Assembly (NCBI RefSeq): GCF_001922345.1
Contig: NZ_CP018812.1
Coordinates: forward strand, 2,927,946-2,991,945
Length of the DNA: 64,000 nt
Reading direction: 5' to 3'
DNA from: Paraburkholderia sp. SOS3
GTDB taxonomy: Bacteria > Pseudomonadota > Gammaproteobacteria > Burkholderiales > Burkholderiaceae
Part shown: piece after piece, positions 15,273-23,440 of the stretch
Position numbering within the stretch: the stretch's first letter is position 1
Layout of the letters: every line of letters begins with the position of its first letter
Position numbers and translations under genes: made by a program
Notes under the pieces: model-generated
Told to the model about the DNA's origin: nothing
Databases searched by the model: none
Seen by the model: only the letters and a program-made list of their open reading frames with translations

Positions 15273-15404
15273 TCAGCACCCTCCCCGAACATCCGCGACG
15301 CCCGGCGCGATCAGGTTCAGCGCTAGCTCGCGCAGCAAGTGCTCGATCAACGCGCCGCGCGGCATCGCGCGCAGCTCCAGCAGATCCTTTGCGAAGATGG
15401 ACAT
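15273..15404 (-). CDS. Small hypothetical protein, 43 aa
   Basis: ATG 15404 has GAGGGTG five to six bases upstream. The frame reads MSIFAKDLLELRAMPRGAL and LRELALNLIAPGVADVRGGC, ending in TGA one base before the next ATG. The strong ribosome binding site and tight spacing support a real gene. It appears amphipathic helical. No family recognised. Confidence 0.6.
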   Translation of the reverse strand: MSIFAKDLLELRAMPRGALIEHLLRELALNLIAPGVADVRGGC

Positions 15405-15433
15405 GACACCCTCACTGACGTGGTTGAATCAGT

Positions 15434-15814
15434 TCAGATCGCGACGTTGCGGTAGTGGGCGAACTGCTCGCCATCGACGTCAGCCATGCCGACGAACTCG
15501 GCGCCGGTGATCTGCTGAAGCTTCGCGCACACCGCGGCGTTGTCGATGACGCGCTTTGCCGTCGCCGCCGCCCGCGCTTCGCGTTGCGCCGTGATGCGCT
15601 TGGATTGTTCGCACATCGCGACTGCTTCTTCATCGCTGATCTTGTTCAGACCGTTGTGCGGAACGAACGCGTACAGCTGCGTGCCGTTCGTGAGGATGTA
15701 AGCGCCCGGCAGGCCGTCACCGGTTGCCTCGAGCGAGGCGACGACCGTGAGACTCAGGAAACCCACGCGGACCTGTTGACCGATTTCCCACGATTGCTTG
15801 CTGTGCTTGCCCAT
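15434..15814 (-). CDS. Hypothetical protein, first gene of the leftward operon
   Basis: 126 aa, ATG 15814, about 34 bases downstream of the expected PL start site. QQVRVGFLSLTVVASLEATG and GAYILTNGTQLYAFVPHNGL suggest a small beta domain; EEAVAMCEQSKRITAQREAR onward is helical. By position it would be the first protein made after derepression (a position often held by anti-host or N-like genes), but no motif shows that role. Confidence 0.7.
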   Translation of the reverse strand: MGKHSKQSWEIGQQVRVGFLSLTVVASLEATGDGLPGAYILTNGTQLYAFVPHNGLNKISDEEAVAMCEQSKRITAQREARAAATAKRVIDNAAVCAKLQQITGAEFVGMADVDGEQFAHYRNVAI

Positions 15815-15855
15815 GTCCCGACTCCCGCGATGCGTTGTGTGCTGCCATGGACTTG

Positions 15856-15884
15856 ATTAAACACCATGTTTATAGCGATGTCAA
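15856..15884 (-). promoter_or_regulatory. Leftward early promoter PL
   Basis: On the minus strand: TTGACA (15884-15879), a 17-base spacer, then TTTAAT (15861-15856). This matches sigma-70 closely and faces the leftward operon. Both hexamers overlap the repressor operators. Confidence 0.85.
15858..15872. promoter_or_regulatory. Repressor operator OL1
   Basis: TAAACACCATGTTTA, an inverted repeat (TAAACA...TGTTTA) overlapping the PL -10 region. The identical site in inverse orientation occurs at 17077-17091. Confidence 0.8.
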
Positions 15885-15896
15885 ACACCGTGTTTA
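15882..15896. promoter_or_regulatory. Repressor operator OL2
   Basis: CAAACACCGTGTTTA, with the 13-bp perfect palindrome AAACAC-C-GTGTTT. It overlaps the PL -35 hexamer. Same consensus as the other operators. Confidence 0.8.
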
Positions 15897-15957
15897 ATTT
15901 CTACGTGGAAATTTGTAACAGGTGTTATGCGCATAGCATTCGCGTATGGGAAATGCC

Positions 15958-15984
15958 ACAAAAAAGCCCGCTCTAGGCGGGCTT
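15958..15984 (-). terminator. Terminator of the repressor gene
   Basis: AAGCCCGC-TCTAG-GCGGGCTT, 8-bp stem, followed by six T on the minus strand. It ends the repressor transcript 26 bases after the stop and separates it from PL. Confidence 0.85.
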
Positions 15985-16009
15985 CAGTGGAGATATGCGG
16001 CGGGGTACG

Positions 16010-17026
16010 TCAGATCGGGCGCCACATGGACGCACGCGTGTAGGCGACGACGTAGTGCATTTTTTCGATTTCTTCCTGCGCGATCGCGACGGACGGGTGC
16101 GCTTCGTTGATCGAAACAAGGTGGATGCGGCCAGCTCGCTTGTAAAGGAATGTCTTGACCATCACGCGACCGTCGATCGACTTTACGAGCACATCGTCAC
16201 CCGGCTCGGGTTCGTGGTTCGGCTCGATGATGACGAATTCGCCGTCACGAATGCGGGGGCGCATCGAATCGCCCACGCAGCGCAGCGCATAGGCGTCTGG
16301 GTCCCGCGAAGGGAAGTCAACATAGCCGTCCCCATGGCCGACCGGATACTCGAGATCCGACCAGTGCCCGTTGTCCCCTAGCTGAGCCATTCCTAGTACC
16401 GGAATCGGTTTCCAATTTGTGATCGGGATAGGCCGGTATTCATCGGCGTAGCGGACAGCTACGCCTGGGTCACCTTTGCCCTTTATTAGCCAAACCGCGT
16501 TCACGCCGTACGTTTTCTGAATGGCGACAGCCTGATCAAGCGTCAAAGTCTGGCCTTCGCCGGCAAGCCATTGAGAAGCGACCTCGAGGCCAACGCCAGA
16601 GACGCTTGCCAAAGTCTGCGCAGTGACGTTCTGCTCGGCGAGCACCGCTTTTAGACGTTGTGGGGAAGTAAGTTTGGCTGCATCAAGGGTAGTGCTCGCG
16701 GCTTTTTCCGATTCCGCAATAACCGGCATGTTTAATACAGTGATTGCCGGATCATCTTCGGTGGAAACGTGCTTCGCGCCGGCATCTACCATTTCGCCTT
16801 CGCCCGTGCGCAGCCACACGGCGCGGCACCCGATCACGCGCTCCGCTTCCAGCATTCCGTCGGAAGACACGCCGCGGCCCATCCAGTTAGTCACTTTTTG
16901 CGGCGAGACATGAAGCAGGCGTGCGACCGCCGAAGGGCCCTCGGCGCCCTTCAGGGTTTTTGCGGCCTCGAGCAGACGCCCGGCGGTTGGATGGATTTCA
17001 CGGCTGCGAGCATTCATGCGCGGCAT
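16010..17026 (-). CDS. CI-like repressor with two HTH domains and S24 peptidase domain
   Basis: 338 aa from ATG 17026 (ATG 17017 also possible; no clear Shine-Dalgarno). First HTH at ~12-60 (GPSAVARLLHVSPQKVTNWM), second at ~140-190 (VTAQTLASVSGVGLEVASQW), then LexA/S24 domain: RCVGDSMRPRIRDGEFVII carries the catalytic Ser and VLVKSIDGRVMVKTF the Lys. The self-cleavage region reads VLGMAQLGDNG without the usual Ala-Gly. It would repress PL and PR through the repeated 15-bp operators and respond to RecA if cleavable. Confidence 0.92.
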   Translation of the reverse strand: MPRMNARSREIHPTAGRLLEAAKTLKGAEGPSAVARLLHVSPQKVTNWMGRGVSSDGMLEAERVIGCRAVWLRTGEGEMVDAGAKHVSTEDDPAITVLNMPVIAESEKAASTTLDAAKLTSPQRLKAVLAEQNVTAQTLASVSGVGLEVASQWLAGEGQTLTLDQAVAIQKTYGVNAVWLIKGKGDPGVAVRYADEYRPIPITNWKPIPVLGMAQLGDNGHWSDLEYPVGHGDGYVDFPSRDPDAYALRCVGDSMRPRIRDGEFVIIEPNHEPEPGDDVLVKSIDGRVMVKTFLYKRAGRIHLVSINEAHPSVAIAQEEIEKMHYVVAYTRASMWRPI

Positions 17027-17037
17027 GGTTGCACAAG

Positions 17038-17067
17038 TAAACAAAATGTTGTTACACGCGGTGTTTG
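17038..17067. promoter_or_regulatory. Weaker repressor operators OR2/OR3
   Basis: TAAACAAAATGTTGT (17038-17052) and TACACGCGGTGTTTG (17053-17067) are degenerate copies of the TAAACACC(A/G)TGTTTA consensus lying back to back between the repressor start and PR. They probably tune repressor autoregulation. Confidence 0.6.
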
Positions 17068-17093
17068 CTTTTCTTTTAAACATGGTGTTTAAT
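17065..17093 (+). promoter_or_regulatory. Rightward early promoter PR
   Basis: TTGCTT (17065-17070), 17-base spacer, TTTAAT (17088-17093). The -10 is identical to that of PL. The expected start site (~17100) is almost at the cro ATG, implying a very short or leaderless transcript. Confidence 0.7.
17077..17091. promoter_or_regulatory. Repressor operator OR1
   Basis: TAAACATGGTGTTTA, exact reverse complement of OL1, overlapping the PR -10. A further half-site (CAAACACCGTG, 17108-17118) lies inside the cro coding sequence. Confidence 0.8.
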
Positions 17094-17103
17094 CATGCTC
17101 ACT

Positions 17104-17379
17104 ATGAGCAAACACCGTGACCTCCACCCGGACGCAAAGATCATCGACGAGCTCGGTGGTCCGACGAAGCTTGCTGAGCGCCTCGGCTACGACAAGGCGT
17201 CGGGCGGCGTCCAGCGCATCCAAAACTGGAAGTGGCGCGGCATTCCCGCTCACGTGAAGGTTGAGCACCCCGAAATTTTCATGACTGACCTGATAGATCG
17301 CGTCAAGGCGTCCGATGACGCTCAACCGCCTGCGGGAGGATCTGTCGACGACGCAAAGATGGCGAAGATGGTCGTGTGA
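17104..17379 (+). CDS. Cro-like repressor
   Basis: 91 aa from ATG 17104 (ATG 17095 also in frame). DAKIIDELGGPTKLAERLGY and GGVQRIQNWKWRGIPAHVKV form a small HTH. It is divergent from the CI-like gene and directly downstream of PR, so it should be the lytic regulator competing for the same operators. Confidence 0.85.
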   Translation: MSKHRDLHPDAKIIDELGGPTKLAERLGYDKASGGVQRIQNWKWRGIPAHVKVEHPEIFMTDLIDRVKASDDAQPPAGGSVDDAKMAKMVV

Positions 17380-17522
17380 TTGGAGTCGGTGCATTGAAGT
17401 CCTGATCTGATTTTCGCTTTTGGGCTGACTGCTTGTCGGCCTTTATTTTCGGCCCCACTCCATGTGGGTAAGCAAGTGGGTAATCAACCGGGTTTTCATC
17501 ATTTTTCACTATCGCAAAGGCC

Positions 17523-17894
17523 ATGAAACAACAAGAAATCCGCCTCTTCGCGCCGTATGTCGAGGGCGAGCGGCTACCTAAAGAGCAGATCGAGGCGATG
17601 ACCTTCGAGGAGTGCGTTGCCAAGGCGCTCGAGATCGGTCTCAAGCGTTTCGATCGCAAGACGCTCGCAAAGCAATGCCGCATCCACTACCCGCACTTCT
17701 CGGAATACATGTCCGGTGCGCGCAAGCTCGACCACCACCGCCTCTTTCTCTTCTGCATGTTCTCCGGCTGCGAGTACCCGCGGCAGTGGCTCGAACTTGC
17801 AGAAGAAAAAGCGCGCGCCGAATACAAGCGCCAGAGTGCGCAGGTCGTCGGCGAGTACGTCCAACAAGCTTTCGCACAACGGGCGGCTGCATGA
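17523..17894 (+). CDS. Putative CII-like regulator
   Basis: 123 aa. KRFDRKTLAKQCRIHYPHFS looks like a helix-turn-helix, with a helical C-terminus (LELAEEKARAEYKRQSAQVV). Position just downstream of cro is where lambdoid-type phages carry cII, so a regulatory role is inferred. The 140-base leader between cro and this gene may hold regulatory RNA, but no strong terminator was identified. Confidence 0.6.
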   Translation: MKQQEIRLFAPYVEGERLPKEQIEAMTFEECVAKALEIGLKRFDRKTLAKQCRIHYPHFSEYMSGARKLDHHRLFLFCMFSGCEYPRQWLELAEEKARAEYKRQSAQVVGEYVQQAFAQRAAA

Positions 17895-18085
17895 AATTGA
17901 AGCAGGGCGACAAGGGGACCGTGTTCGTCGCGCCTTCCCAGCGCCGCGTCGTGTTCGATCACGAGCACCGCGGCCGTTACGTTTTCATCTACGAGGACGA
18001 TCCGGATGATGGCCTCGCGCTGTCGGCCGAGGGGCTGAAGATCCTGGAGCGCGCGCCGGCGCCCGCGGTAGGGGGTCAATCGTGA
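17891..18085 (+). CDS. Hypothetical protein, 64 aa
   Basis: ATGA overlap with the previous gene fixes the start. KLKQGDKGTVFVAPSQRRVV and GRYVFIYEDDPDDGLALSAE suggest a small beta barrel. Coupled by GTGA to the next gene. No family recognised. Confidence 0.65.
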   Translation: MKLKQGDKGTVFVAPSQRRVVFDHEHRGRYVFIYEDDPDDGLALSAEGLKILERAPAPAVGGQS

Positions 18086-18234
18086 TCCTGCACGGCCTTC
18101 TCGATGCGCTGCTGCGCGCGTTCGTCATCGCGCTGGTCGCCGCTGCATTTTTTCCGCACCGCTGGATCTTCTCGGTCAGCCTCGTCGTCGCGTTCATCGG
18201 CGCCGTGGCCACGATGTTGTGGGGACGGCTGTGA
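18082..18234 (+). CDS. Small membrane protein, 50 aa
   Basis: GTG 18082 overlaps the previous stop, and its own stop overlaps the next GTG (both GTGA). Two hydrophobic segments (AFVIALVAAAFF and FSVSLVVAFIGAVATML) predict a hairpin membrane protein. Function unknown. Confidence 0.62.
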   Translation: MILHGLLDALLRAFVIALVAAAFFPHRWIFSVSLVVAFIGAVATMLWGRL

Positions 18235-20759
18235 ACGCGCGCCTGCCGACCGATTCGTATCGCTCGTTCCTTGAAGCGAAGGTGCGTTTGGCCCGCTTCG
18301 ACGGGTTCGACGTCTCGCTCGACGAGATCAATCCGAAGCTGAAGCCACATACGCGCGACATCGTGCGATGGGCGCTGCAGGGTGGCCGTCGCGCGGTCTT
18401 CGCGTCGTTCGGGTTGCACAAGACGGCGACGCAGATCGAAATCATGCGACTGATCGGCGCACACCGGCCGTGCCTTCGGGCCATCGTCTTGCCGCTCGGC
18501 GTGAGGCACGAATTCACCGGGCAGGCGGAAGAGCATTTCGCCGGCGACTACGCGGCGCCGGTGCGCTTTATCCGGTCGGACAGCGAGATCGGCGACGAGC
18601 GCGAGATCTATCTGACGAACTACGAGTCGGTGCGCGAGGGAAAGGTGACGCCGAAGCTGTTCGGCGCGGCCAGCCTCGACGAGGCTAGTGTGCTGCGCAG
18701 CTTCGGGAGCAAGACATACCAGGAGTTCCTGCCGCTGTTCGACGGCGTCGAGTTCAAGTTCGTCAACACGGCGACGCCAAGCCCCAACCGGTTCAAGGAA
18801 CTGATCCATTACGCGGCGTTCCTCGGCGTGATGGACAGCGGCCAGGCGCTCACGCGCTTCTTCCAGCGCGACAGCGAGAAAGCCGGAAACCTGACGCTGT
18901 ATCCGCACAAGGAAGAGGAATTCTGGCTGTGGGTCGCGAGCTGGGCGGTCTTCATCCAGCGTCCGAGCGATCTCGGCTATAGCGACGAAGGCTACGACCT
19001 GCCCGAGCTCGACGTGCGCTATCACGAGGTCCCGACAGACTATGCGAAGGCCGGCGCGGATCGCGATGGGCAGACGTTGATGTTTCAGGATCCGGCTCTC
19101 GGCCTCGCCGCGGCTGCAACTGAGAAGCGCGACAGCATGCCGGCGCGGATCGCGAAAGTGCAGGACATCGTCAGCGCCGACCCGGCCGACCACTTCGTCA
19201 TCTGGCACGACCTCGAAGCCGAGCGGCACGCGATTCAAACCGCGCTGCCGGAGGCGGTGAGCGTTTGGGGTACGCAAGATCTCGACGAGCGCGAGCAGCG
19301 CATCGTCGATTTCGGTAAAGGCGCGTATCGCCTGCTGTCGACGAAGCCCATCATCGCCGGCTCTGGCTGCAACTTCCAGCGGCACTGCCACCGCGAGATC
19401 TTCGCGGGCATCGGTTTCAAATTTAACGACTTCATCCAGGCGATTCACCGCGTCCAACGTTTCCAGCAGCCGCACCGCGTGCGCATCGACATCGTGTACA
19501 GCGAGGCCGAGCGCGAGGTGCTGCGCACGCTGCAGGCGAAGTGGGCGCAGCACGAAGAGATGGTGCAGAAGATGACCGACATCATTCGCAAGTACGGGCT
19601 CAACCAGCTGGCGATGCAGGAAACGCTCGCGCGCTCGATCGGGGTCAAACGAATCGAAGTATCGAGCGATCGCTTTTGCGTCGCGAATAACGATTGCGTC
19701 GACGAGGCGCGCCGGCTGCCTGAAAACCATGTCGACCTCATCGTGACCTCGATCCCGTTCGCGAACCACTACGAGTACTCGCCGAGCTATAACGACTTCG
19801 GGCATACGGACGATAACGCCCATTTCTGGCAGCAGATGGACTATCTGACGCCGCAGCTGCTGCGCATCCTGAAGCCGGGCCGCATCTACGCATGCCATGT
19901 GAAGGACCGGATCCTGTTCGGCAACGTGACTGGCGCCGGCCTGCCGACCGTCAGTCCGTTCCACGCGGAAGCACTCTTCCACGGCATCAAGCACGGCTTC
20001 GACTACTGCGGGATGATCACTGTCAACACGGACGTCGTGCGCGAAAACAATCAGACATACCGCCTCAGCTACACGGAAATGTGCAAGGACGGCTCGAAGA
20101 TGGCCGTCGGCTCTCCCGAATACATTCTGCTGTTCCACAAGCCGCAGACCGATCGCACGAAGGGCTATGCCGACGTGCCGATCCGCAAGTCGAAAAGCGA
20201 ATACAGCCTCGCGCGCTGGCAGATCGACGCGCACGCATTCTGGCGTTCGAGCGGCAACCGCCTGCTGACCGCGGAGGAGCTCGCCGCGCTGGGCCCGGAG
20301 AAACTCGCCAGCCTATTCGCGAAGTACTCGCTCGAGAACGTGTACGACTACGAGTTCCACGTCCGGATCGGCGAAGAGCTGCAGGAGCGCGGCGCGCTGC
20401 CGACCAAGTTCATGAGCCTCGCGCCCGGCGCGCACCATCCGGACACGTGGCACGACGTCACGCGCATGCTGACGCTCAATGGCGAGCAGGCGAAGCGCGC
20501 GGTCGAAAAGCACGTGTGCCCGCTGCAGTTCGACATCGTCGATCGTCTGATCGATCGTTACAGCAACCCCGATGAGCTCGTCTACGACCCGTTCTGCGGC
20601 CTCGGCACCGTCCCTTACCGCGCGATTCTGAAGGGGCGCCGCGGCGGCGGCTCCGAGCTTAATCCGACCTACTTCATGGATCAGGTGCACTACCTGCGCG
20701 CGGCCGAGCGCGAGTACTCCATGCCATCGCTGTTCGACATCGAGGAGGCTGCAGCGTGA
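18231..20759 (+). CDS. SNF2-like helicase fused to DNA methyltransferase
   Basis: 842 aa, GTG start. N-terminal half is a superfamily 2 helicase: AVFASFGLHKTATQIEIM at the Walker A position (GLHKT instead of GLGKT), SLDEASVLRSFGSKTY (DEAS box) and DFIQAIHRVQRFQQPHRV (motif VI). C-terminal half is an N4/N6-amino DNA methylase: DLIVTSIPFANHYEYSPS (motif IV; SIPF replaces the usual SPPY/F) and VYDPFCGLGTVPYRAILKGR (FxGxG). Related phage fusions are known; a protective or regulatory methylation role in early infection is inferred. No partner endonuclease is seen. Confidence 0.9.
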   Translation: MNARLPTDSYRSFLEAKVRLARFDGFDVSLDEINPKLKPHTRDIVRWALQGGRRAVFASFGLHKTATQIEIMRLIGAHRPCLRAIVLPLGVRHEFTGQAEEHFAGDYAAPVRFIRSDSEIGDEREIYLTNYESVREGKVTPKLFGAASLDEASVLRSFGSKTYQEFLPLFDGVEFKFVNTATPSPNRFKELIHYAAFLGVMDSGQALTRFFQRDSEKAGNLTLYPHKEEEFWLWVASWAVFIQRPSDLGYSDEGYDLPELDVRYHEVPTDYAKAGADRDGQTLMFQDPALGLAAAATEKRDSMPARIAKVQDIVSADPADHFVIWHDLEAERHAIQTALPEAVSVWGTQDLDEREQRIVDFGKGAYRLLSTKPIIAGSGCNFQRHCHREIFAGIGFKFNDFIQAIHRVQRFQQPHRVRIDIVYSEAEREVLRTLQAKWAQHEEMVQKMTDIIRKYGLNQLAMQETLARSIGVKRIEVSSDRFCVANNDCVDEARRLPENHVDLIVTSIPFANHYEYSPSYNDFGHTDDNAHFWQQMDYLTPQLLRILKPGRIYACHVKDRILFGNVTGAGLPTVSPFHAEALFHGIKHGFDYCGMITVNTDVVRENNQTYRLSYTEMCKDGSKMAVGSPEYILLFHKPQTDRTKGYADVPIRKSKSEYSLARWQIDAHAFWRSSGNRLLTAEELAALGPEKLASLFAKYSLENVYDYEFHVRIGEELQERGALPTKFMSLAPGAHHPDTWHDVTRMLTLNGEQAKRAVEKHVCPLQFDIVDRLIDRYSNPDELVYDPFCGLGTVPYRAILKGRRGGGSELNPTYFMDQVHYLRAAEREYSMPSLFDIEEAAA

Positions 20760-20926
20760 ACGCACCAGACCTTTTCCGCGATCACAAGCCGCCGCTGTGG
20801 CGCGAACAGGATGCTATCGCCGCGCGGGTAGTGCACGCGCGCAGCCGCGATGAGAAGCACCAGATCGTGCGCTCGCTTTGCCATTCGCTCGCGCGCATGA
20901 CCGACAAGCGTCGCTATCGGCTCTGA
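20756..20926 (+). CDS. Small hypothetical protein, 56 aa
   Basis: GTG 20756 overlaps the previous stop. NAPDLFRDHKPPLWREQDAI and QIVRSLCHSLARMTDKRRY are highly charged; no family. The overlap chain supports it as a real gene. Confidence 0.58.
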   Translation: MNAPDLFRDHKPPLWREQDAIAARVVHARSRDEKHQIVRSLCHSLARMTDKRRYRL

Positions 20927-20933
20927 GATCCGC

Positions 20934-21110
20934 ATGGAAAGCCCTCGCCCAATCCACGCAGACCCTCTGCTCGGCGAAGTATTCGAGTTGCTGCACCGGA
21001 TGGAACTGTGCAGGTCGCTCGAACCATTCCAATGGATGGCAAGCGACGCGCTGAAGAAGCTTCGCGCGTATGAAGTCAAGCAATTGAAGGAGGCGTGTAG
21101 TGGCTGGTGA
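20934..21110 (+). CDS. Small hypothetical protein, 58 aa
   Basis: ATG 20934; frame MESPRPIHADPLLGEVFELL, then WMASDALKKLRAYEVKQLKE, helical. Its end overlaps the replication gene start by 11 bases, and AAGGAGG inside its 3' end serves as ribosome binding site for that gene. Confidence 0.55.
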   Translation: MESPRPIHADPLLGEVFELLHRMELCRSLEPFQWMASDALKKLRAYEVKQLKEACSGW

Positions 21111-21864
21111 CTGGATCAAGATGCGCACGGATCTCTTCACACATCCGAAAGTTGTCCGAATTTCGTCCACATTGAAAGCGGACAGATTTCGGACGGTTGG
21201 CGGACTCATGTCCGTGTGGTGTCTCTTCGACGCGCACTCAATTGACGGACATCTCGACGGATACGATCTGTCGACGGTGGACGATCTGATTGGATGGCCC
21301 GGCTTTGCGGCGGCCATGAAAATGGTCGGCTGGCTCGACGATAACTCGGAGGGCCTTGTGCTGCCTGAGTTTGACACGCACAACGGTCAATCCGCGAAGC
21401 GTCGCGCACAGGATAGCGACCGCAAGAGAGCGTCCCGTTTGTCCGCTTCCGATGCGGACAAAAAGCGGACTAGAGAAGAGAAGAGTAAGAGTAGTAAACA
21501 ACCCCCCATACCCCCCAGGGGGGGCGAAGCCGAAGAATCGAAAAAACGGCCAACCATCGCTCTGAAGACCTTCCTTGAGCAGTGCAAGGAAAAAGGCGAA
21601 AAGCCGATCCTGGAAAACGACACGGTTTTCGACTATGCGTCGAAGACGGCTATCCCGGACGACTTCCTGCGTCTGCACTGGCTCGAGTTCAAGGCGCGTT
21701 ACTGCGAAGAGGGTTCGAAGCGGTACAAGGACTGGCGCTCGGTGTTCCGTAAATCCGTCCGGGGCAACTGGTTCAAGCTCTGGTGGATCGCTGCTGACGG
21801 TGCCTGTTCGCTGACGACTGTCGGCGAGCAGGCGAAGCGCGCGCACGGCAGGGACGCAGCATGA
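21100..21864 (+). CDS. Phage replication initiator (O-like) protein
   Basis: 254 aa, GTG start with AAGGAGG upstream. Residues 1-95 (DWIKMRTDLFTHPKVVRISS, FDAHSIDGHLDGYDLSTVDD, GLVLPEFDTHNGQSAKRRAQ) form the winged-helix domain common in phage replication proteins. A lysine-rich linker (about residues 105-150) leads to a C-terminal domain (DDFLRLHWLEFKARYCEEGS, YKDWRSVFRKSVRGNWF). It precedes dnaB by a 4-base overlap, so it likely loads that helicase at the phage origin. A CCCCCCATACCCCCCAGGGGGGG stretch encodes part of the linker and is hairpin-prone. Confidence 0.85.
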   Translation: MAGDWIKMRTDLFTHPKVVRISSTLKADRFRTVGGLMSVWCLFDAHSIDGHLDGYDLSTVDDLIGWPGFAAAMKMVGWLDDNSEGLVLPEFDTHNGQSAKRRAQDSDRKRASRLSASDADKKRTREEKSKSSKQPPIPPRGGEAEESKKRPTIALKTFLEQCKEKGEKPILENDTVFDYASKTAIPDDFLRLHWLEFKARYCEEGSKRYKDWRSVFRKSVRGNWFKLWWIAADGACSLTTVGEQAKRAHGRDAA

Positions 21865-23252
21865 ACGCGCGCGCGCCCCATGACGAAAGCAGCGCGTTCG
21901 TCCCGCCGCACAGCGTCGAAGCCGAGCAGTTCGTGCTCGGCGCGCTTCTCATGGACAACGATGCGATCGACCGCATCGGCGAACTGCGCGCGGAGCACTT
22001 CTATCGCCACGACCACCGGACCGTTTTCGACCTGATATCGCGGCTGATCGTCGCCGGCAAGCGCGCGGACGTCCTCACCGTGCTCGAGGCGGCACAGATC
22101 GGCGGCCGGGACGAAGCAATCGGCGGCCTGGCCTACCTGAACGCACTGTCGGGCAACTTTGTCGGCAGCGGCGGTATCGCGCGCTGGGCCGAAATGGTCA
22201 TCGAGCGCTGGCGCCTTCGCGGACTGCTCGCGGCGGCGCGCGACGTTGAGGCGCTCGTGCATAACCGCGGCGCGCGTACGGCGTCCGAGCTGATCAGCGA
22301 GGCGCAGGCGAAGTTCGAACCGCTCGCTGACATCCGTTCGTTCGAGCCTCAAATGCCCGGCCCGGTGCTGACGGAGATCGTTGAGGAGATCGATCAGACC
22401 TACCACGGCGCCGAGTTGCCGGTCGTGCCGACCGGCTTCCGGGATCTCGACGCCAAACTCGGTGGCGGCATGCGCGGCGCCGAGCTGGTCATCATCGCCG
22501 GCAGACCGTCGATGGGGAAAACCGCGATCGCGATGGCCATCGGTGGCTACGTTGCCGAGTTGCAGGGCATGGTGCTGGTCTTCTCGCTCGAGATGTCGTC
22601 GAAGCAGCTGCATCAGCGGAACATCGCGCGCGTGGGCGGGATTCACCTGTCGCACGTGCTCGACGGCAAGAAGTTCGTCGATAGCGACTGGCCGAAGCTG
22701 ACACACGCGGTGACCGTGCTGTCCGAAGCGCAGATGCTCGTCGACGACACGTCGGGCCTGTCGATGGACGAGATCGCGAGCCGCGCGCGAACGGTGAAGC
22801 GCCAGCACGGGCTGAAGCTGATCATCGTCGACTACCTCGGCCTGATGACCGGCGGCCCCGACGAGCGGCACGACCTGAAGATCGGCAGCTACTCCGCGGG
22901 CCTGAAGGGGCTTGCGAAGCAGCTCGACGTGCCGGTGATTGCTCTCTCGCAGCTCAACCGCGGCGTCGAGCAGCGGCCGAACAAGCGCCCGACCATGGGC
23001 GACCTGCGCGACTCCGGTGCCATCGAGCAGGACGCCGACATCATCCTGATGCTCTACCGCGACGAGGTCTACAACGCCGATAGCCCCGACAGGGGCACGG
23101 CCGAAATTATCGTCGGCAAGCAACGCAATGGTGAGACGGGACCCGTGCGCCTGGCGTTCGCCGGCGAGTACCAGCGCTTCTCGGATCTCGCGTACGACTA
23201 CGTGCCGGCGACCCCCGAGCAACCCAAGAAAACACGTCGAGGTTTCGAATGA
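21861..23252 (+). CDS. Replicative DNA helicase, DnaB family
   Basis: 463 aa, full length for the family. N-terminal domain AEQFVLGALLMDNDAIDRIG; RecA-like domain with Walker A IIAGRPSMGKTAIAMAIGGY, LVFSLEMSSKQL, KLIIVDYLGLMTGG (Walker B), ALSQLNRGVEQRPNKRPTMG and DLRDSGAIEQDADIILMLYR. Drives phage fork unwinding in the 5'-3' direction. Overlaps the initiator upstream and the next small gene downstream by ATGA. Confidence 0.97.
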   Translation: MNARAPHDESSAFVPPHSVEAEQFVLGALLMDNDAIDRIGELRAEHFYRHDHRTVFDLISRLIVAGKRADVLTVLEAAQIGGRDEAIGGLAYLNALSGNFVGSGGIARWAEMVIERWRLRGLLAAARDVEALVHNRGARTASELISEAQAKFEPLADIRSFEPQMPGPVLTEIVEEIDQTYHGAELPVVPTGFRDLDAKLGGGMRGAELVIIAGRPSMGKTAIAMAIGGYVAELQGMVLVFSLEMSSKQLHQRNIARVGGIHLSHVLDGKKFVDSDWPKLTHAVTVLSEAQMLVDDTSGLSMDEIASRARTVKRQHGLKLIIVDYLGLMTGGPDERHDLKIGSYSAGLKGLAKQLDVPVIALSQLNRGVEQRPNKRPTMGDLRDSGAIEQDADIILMLYRDEVYNADSPDRGTAEIIVGKQRNGETGPVRLAFAGEYQRFSDLAYDYVPATPEQPKKTRRGFE

Positions 23253-23440
23253 CCTGGATCGCCAATCAAACCCCGGAGGAGCTTCGCGCGTTCCTGCGCA
23301 AGCGCGAGAAAGAGTGGATTGGAAGCATGACCGACCCGCTCGCGCAGCGCCTGTGGAAAGAGGTACAGGTGCTCGACGCGCGGATCGTCGAACTCGAAAA
23401 GCAACTTGCCGCGCGGACGCCGGCAAAGGCGGTGGCATGA
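23249..23440 (+). CDS. Small helical protein, 63 aa
   Basis: TPEELRAFLRKREKEWIGSM and KEVQVLDARIVELEKQLAAR predict a short coiled coil. ATGA overlaps on both sides show it belongs to the dnaB operon. No family recognised. Confidence 0.65.
   Translation: MTWIANQTPEELRAFLRKREKEWIGSMTDPLAQRLWKEVQVLDARIVELEKQLAARTPAKAVA

Noticed and set aside
17985..20234. 749-codon minus-strand frame
   Set aside because: Antisense to the helicase-methyltransferase fusion, which has recognisable motifs; the minus product is low-complexity Arg/Val/Ala.
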